Shown: positions 62,401 to 64,000 of the stretch, piece after piece | How positions within the stretch are numbered: position 1 is the first letter of the stretch | Layout of the letters: every line of letters starts with the position of its first letter | Assembly: GCA_964036295.1 (NCBI GenBank) | Contig: OZ038464.1 | Span: forward strand, 27,420,508 to 27,484,507 | Length of the DNA stretch: 64,000 bases | Direction: 5' to 3' | Source of the DNA: Plumapathes pennacea | Lineage: Eukaryota > Cnidaria > Anthozoa > Antipatharia > Myriopathidae | The notes under the pieces: generated by a model | What the model saw: only the letters and a program-made list of their open reading frames with translations | Told to the model about the DNA's origin: nothing | The model's database searches: none | Position numbers and translations under genes: made by a program

Positions 62401-64000
62401 CCATGAACATTCCATTCTGAAACTATAGGCCCCATGGTGAGATTAGAATGTGGTTTAATTAGTCTAACTTGCAATTTTCTAATAATGCAAAACACACTTT
62501 ATACAATATTGCATCATGTAATATTATATACTGCTTACCAATCCAAAATTATTTTCAGCTAAATGTTTCAAAACCAAGTTTTAGTATTAAATTATAATGC
62601 AATCATTAACTGTACACATTTCAGTATAACAACACAAGAATGCTTGAAGTTGAGACCTTATGGGGTCAACTCAAATAAGTGTATCACAATAGGCTTTTCA
62701 TTTTAAAACATGCATCAAACTTAATTGTGTAACATATTGTAGTTACCCAACAAAAGCCAAGGTGAAAGCCAATCATTCTGACAAACTCAACAGTCCTCTC
62801 TCATAAATTCTTGTATGGTACAGGTATAGGCATGCAGTTTTGGTGCCCTTCAGGTTATGTTTACAAGATCAAGGTGTACTTTCCTAACAGCTTTAGTATG
62901 ACATGCATCATGCTAGATATTTGTATTAATATCATGTTCCAGTCCAGTGAATTTACTGCTGAACACAAAACATAACATGAAGTACAGTAGCACAGCAAAT
63001 GATAACAAACCATAACATAACATGACAAGATAGCATCCATAATTATACATGACTGTATAACTACAGATATTATTGATAAGAATTACCTTGATCCAGGGGT
63101 GGATATAGACTGTTTTATACTGTTTTACGAAAAGTGGTGAGACTTTTTTTAAATTTTAGCTCTCAGCCTCCAGAAGTGGCAGGATGTGGTGGGGAGCCAA
63201 ATCTCTTTTTTCTGGTTATAGCATTCCCCATGTATGCACTATTGGCACTATACATTTTAGAAAGTGGTTAGATTAATACTCCTGGATCCACTCTTGAAAT
63301 TCATTGTATTATACAGTGCACTGTAAATGCATTGTAAGTTTGGTCCACTTGTTTTGTCCAGTTCACATTAATTTTGATACCATGAATAGTATTGTACAGT
63401 ACATCTCCAAGAACATTTATCACTAACTTACAATGATCTACATGCAAACTTCTAAAAAAATGTTTGAATCAATACTCTAGCAGTCAAATCAGTGAGGGCT
63501 TTACAATTTCTTATATACTGCAAGTAACAAAACTGCCTATAAGATTATCATATTTTCTTAACTACACTGCAGAAATACATTTCCTCGCCTGCGTGAATTT
63601 CAGATATGTCAACTGTCTTTGCTTTAAACTAAGATATTATTTTTCGAGATCAGCACCCTATTTTTCCCTCCACAGGCAAATGGAAATCAAGGCTGTGCAG
63701 TAGATGGTTAGGAACATTCTCTTGTCCAGACACTCCTGGCCAATATGGTAAGTTTAAAAATGTATAGAAATATTATAAAATAATGTTACTTAATACCCTT
63801 TCACTTCCACCATTAACAATGAATAGATCATTTGGCACATATCTGCCATAATAATGTGCAAAACACATGACAAGGTTACTGGTTCATGTAATATCACTCT
63901 CAAACTGTATGTTCATCAATGAGGTCATAGGGTGATAACCAATCCTGTATCTTATATGACAAGTATATTATTCTACACAGAGATAAAGTGCAGAGCTTCC
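59465..64000. other. AT-rich sequence upstream of the FBXL7-like exon (probably intron)
   Basis: This is likely intronic sequence of the FBXL7-like gene. No exon was recognised. A segment at about 63091-63293 starts CCAGGGGTGGAT and ends near GGATCCACTC. It shares CTCTCAGCCTC and neighbouring sequence with 53170-53290 in a DBF4 intron, so the two are diverged copies of one dispersed repeat. Confidence 0.5.

Overview
The window is animal genomic DNA. It shows spliced genes with GT-AG introns, isolated compact exons in AT-rich non-coding sequence, many short non-autonomous DNA transposons (MITEs) and several minisatellites. The gene set (HPRT, MRPL43, a class B1 GPCR, DBF4, FBXL7), the TKL-like kinase debris and the repeat style best suit a cnidarian, probably an anthozoan such as a stony coral. 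That assignment is inferred from general character; nothing in the sequence proves it.

Layout. 1-17.6 kb: no gene recognised. It holds a foldback repeat, a remnant and a larger array of one minisatellite family, a near-perfect 322-bp palindromic MITE, a TAA-flanked MITE and a perfect small hairpin. 17.6-22.6 kb (+): a complete 11-exon HPRT gene whose splice phases all agree, with inverted-repeat elements in two introns. 23.4-25.4 kb (+): a complete 3-exon MRPL43 gene carrying an 850-bp TIR element with a 5-bp target duplication in its second intron. 27.8-33.7 kb (-): a class B1 (secretin-type) GPCR, 12 exons assigned, with an unusually long cytoplasmic tail; its first exon(s) were not found. 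38.2-40.2 kb: a protein-kinase N-lobe exon trapped between inverted-repeat arms and split by a hAT-like MITE. 40.7-45.7 kb: repeat-rich, with nested TIR elements and a second copy of the foldback repeat.

46.2-54.5 kb (-): a complete 7-exon DBF4 gene, the activator of CDC7 kinase. Its last exon encodes a disordered tail of about 1,310 residues, so the predicted protein is 1,662 residues. 56.9-59.5 kb (-): the large terminal exon of an FBXL7-like F-box/LRR gene. 59.5-64 kb: AT-rich sequence upstream of it, with no recognisable exon.

How the genes relate. They are ordinary, functionally unrelated housekeeping and signalling genes: purine salvage (HPRT), the mitochondrial ribosome (MRPL43), peptide-hormone signalling (GPCR), S-phase kinase activation (DBF4) and SCF ubiquitin ligase targeting (FBXL7). 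HPRT and MRPL43 are co-oriented and converge on the GPCR. FBXL7 and DBF4 are in tandem on the minus strand. I found no coherent new multi-gene system. The most interesting signals are the giant DBF4 tail, the modified motifs and long tail of the class B GPCR, two HPRT introns that split vertebrate exons exactly, the kinase exon cradled in an inverted repeat, and a hammerhead-ribozyme-like core in a short insertion.
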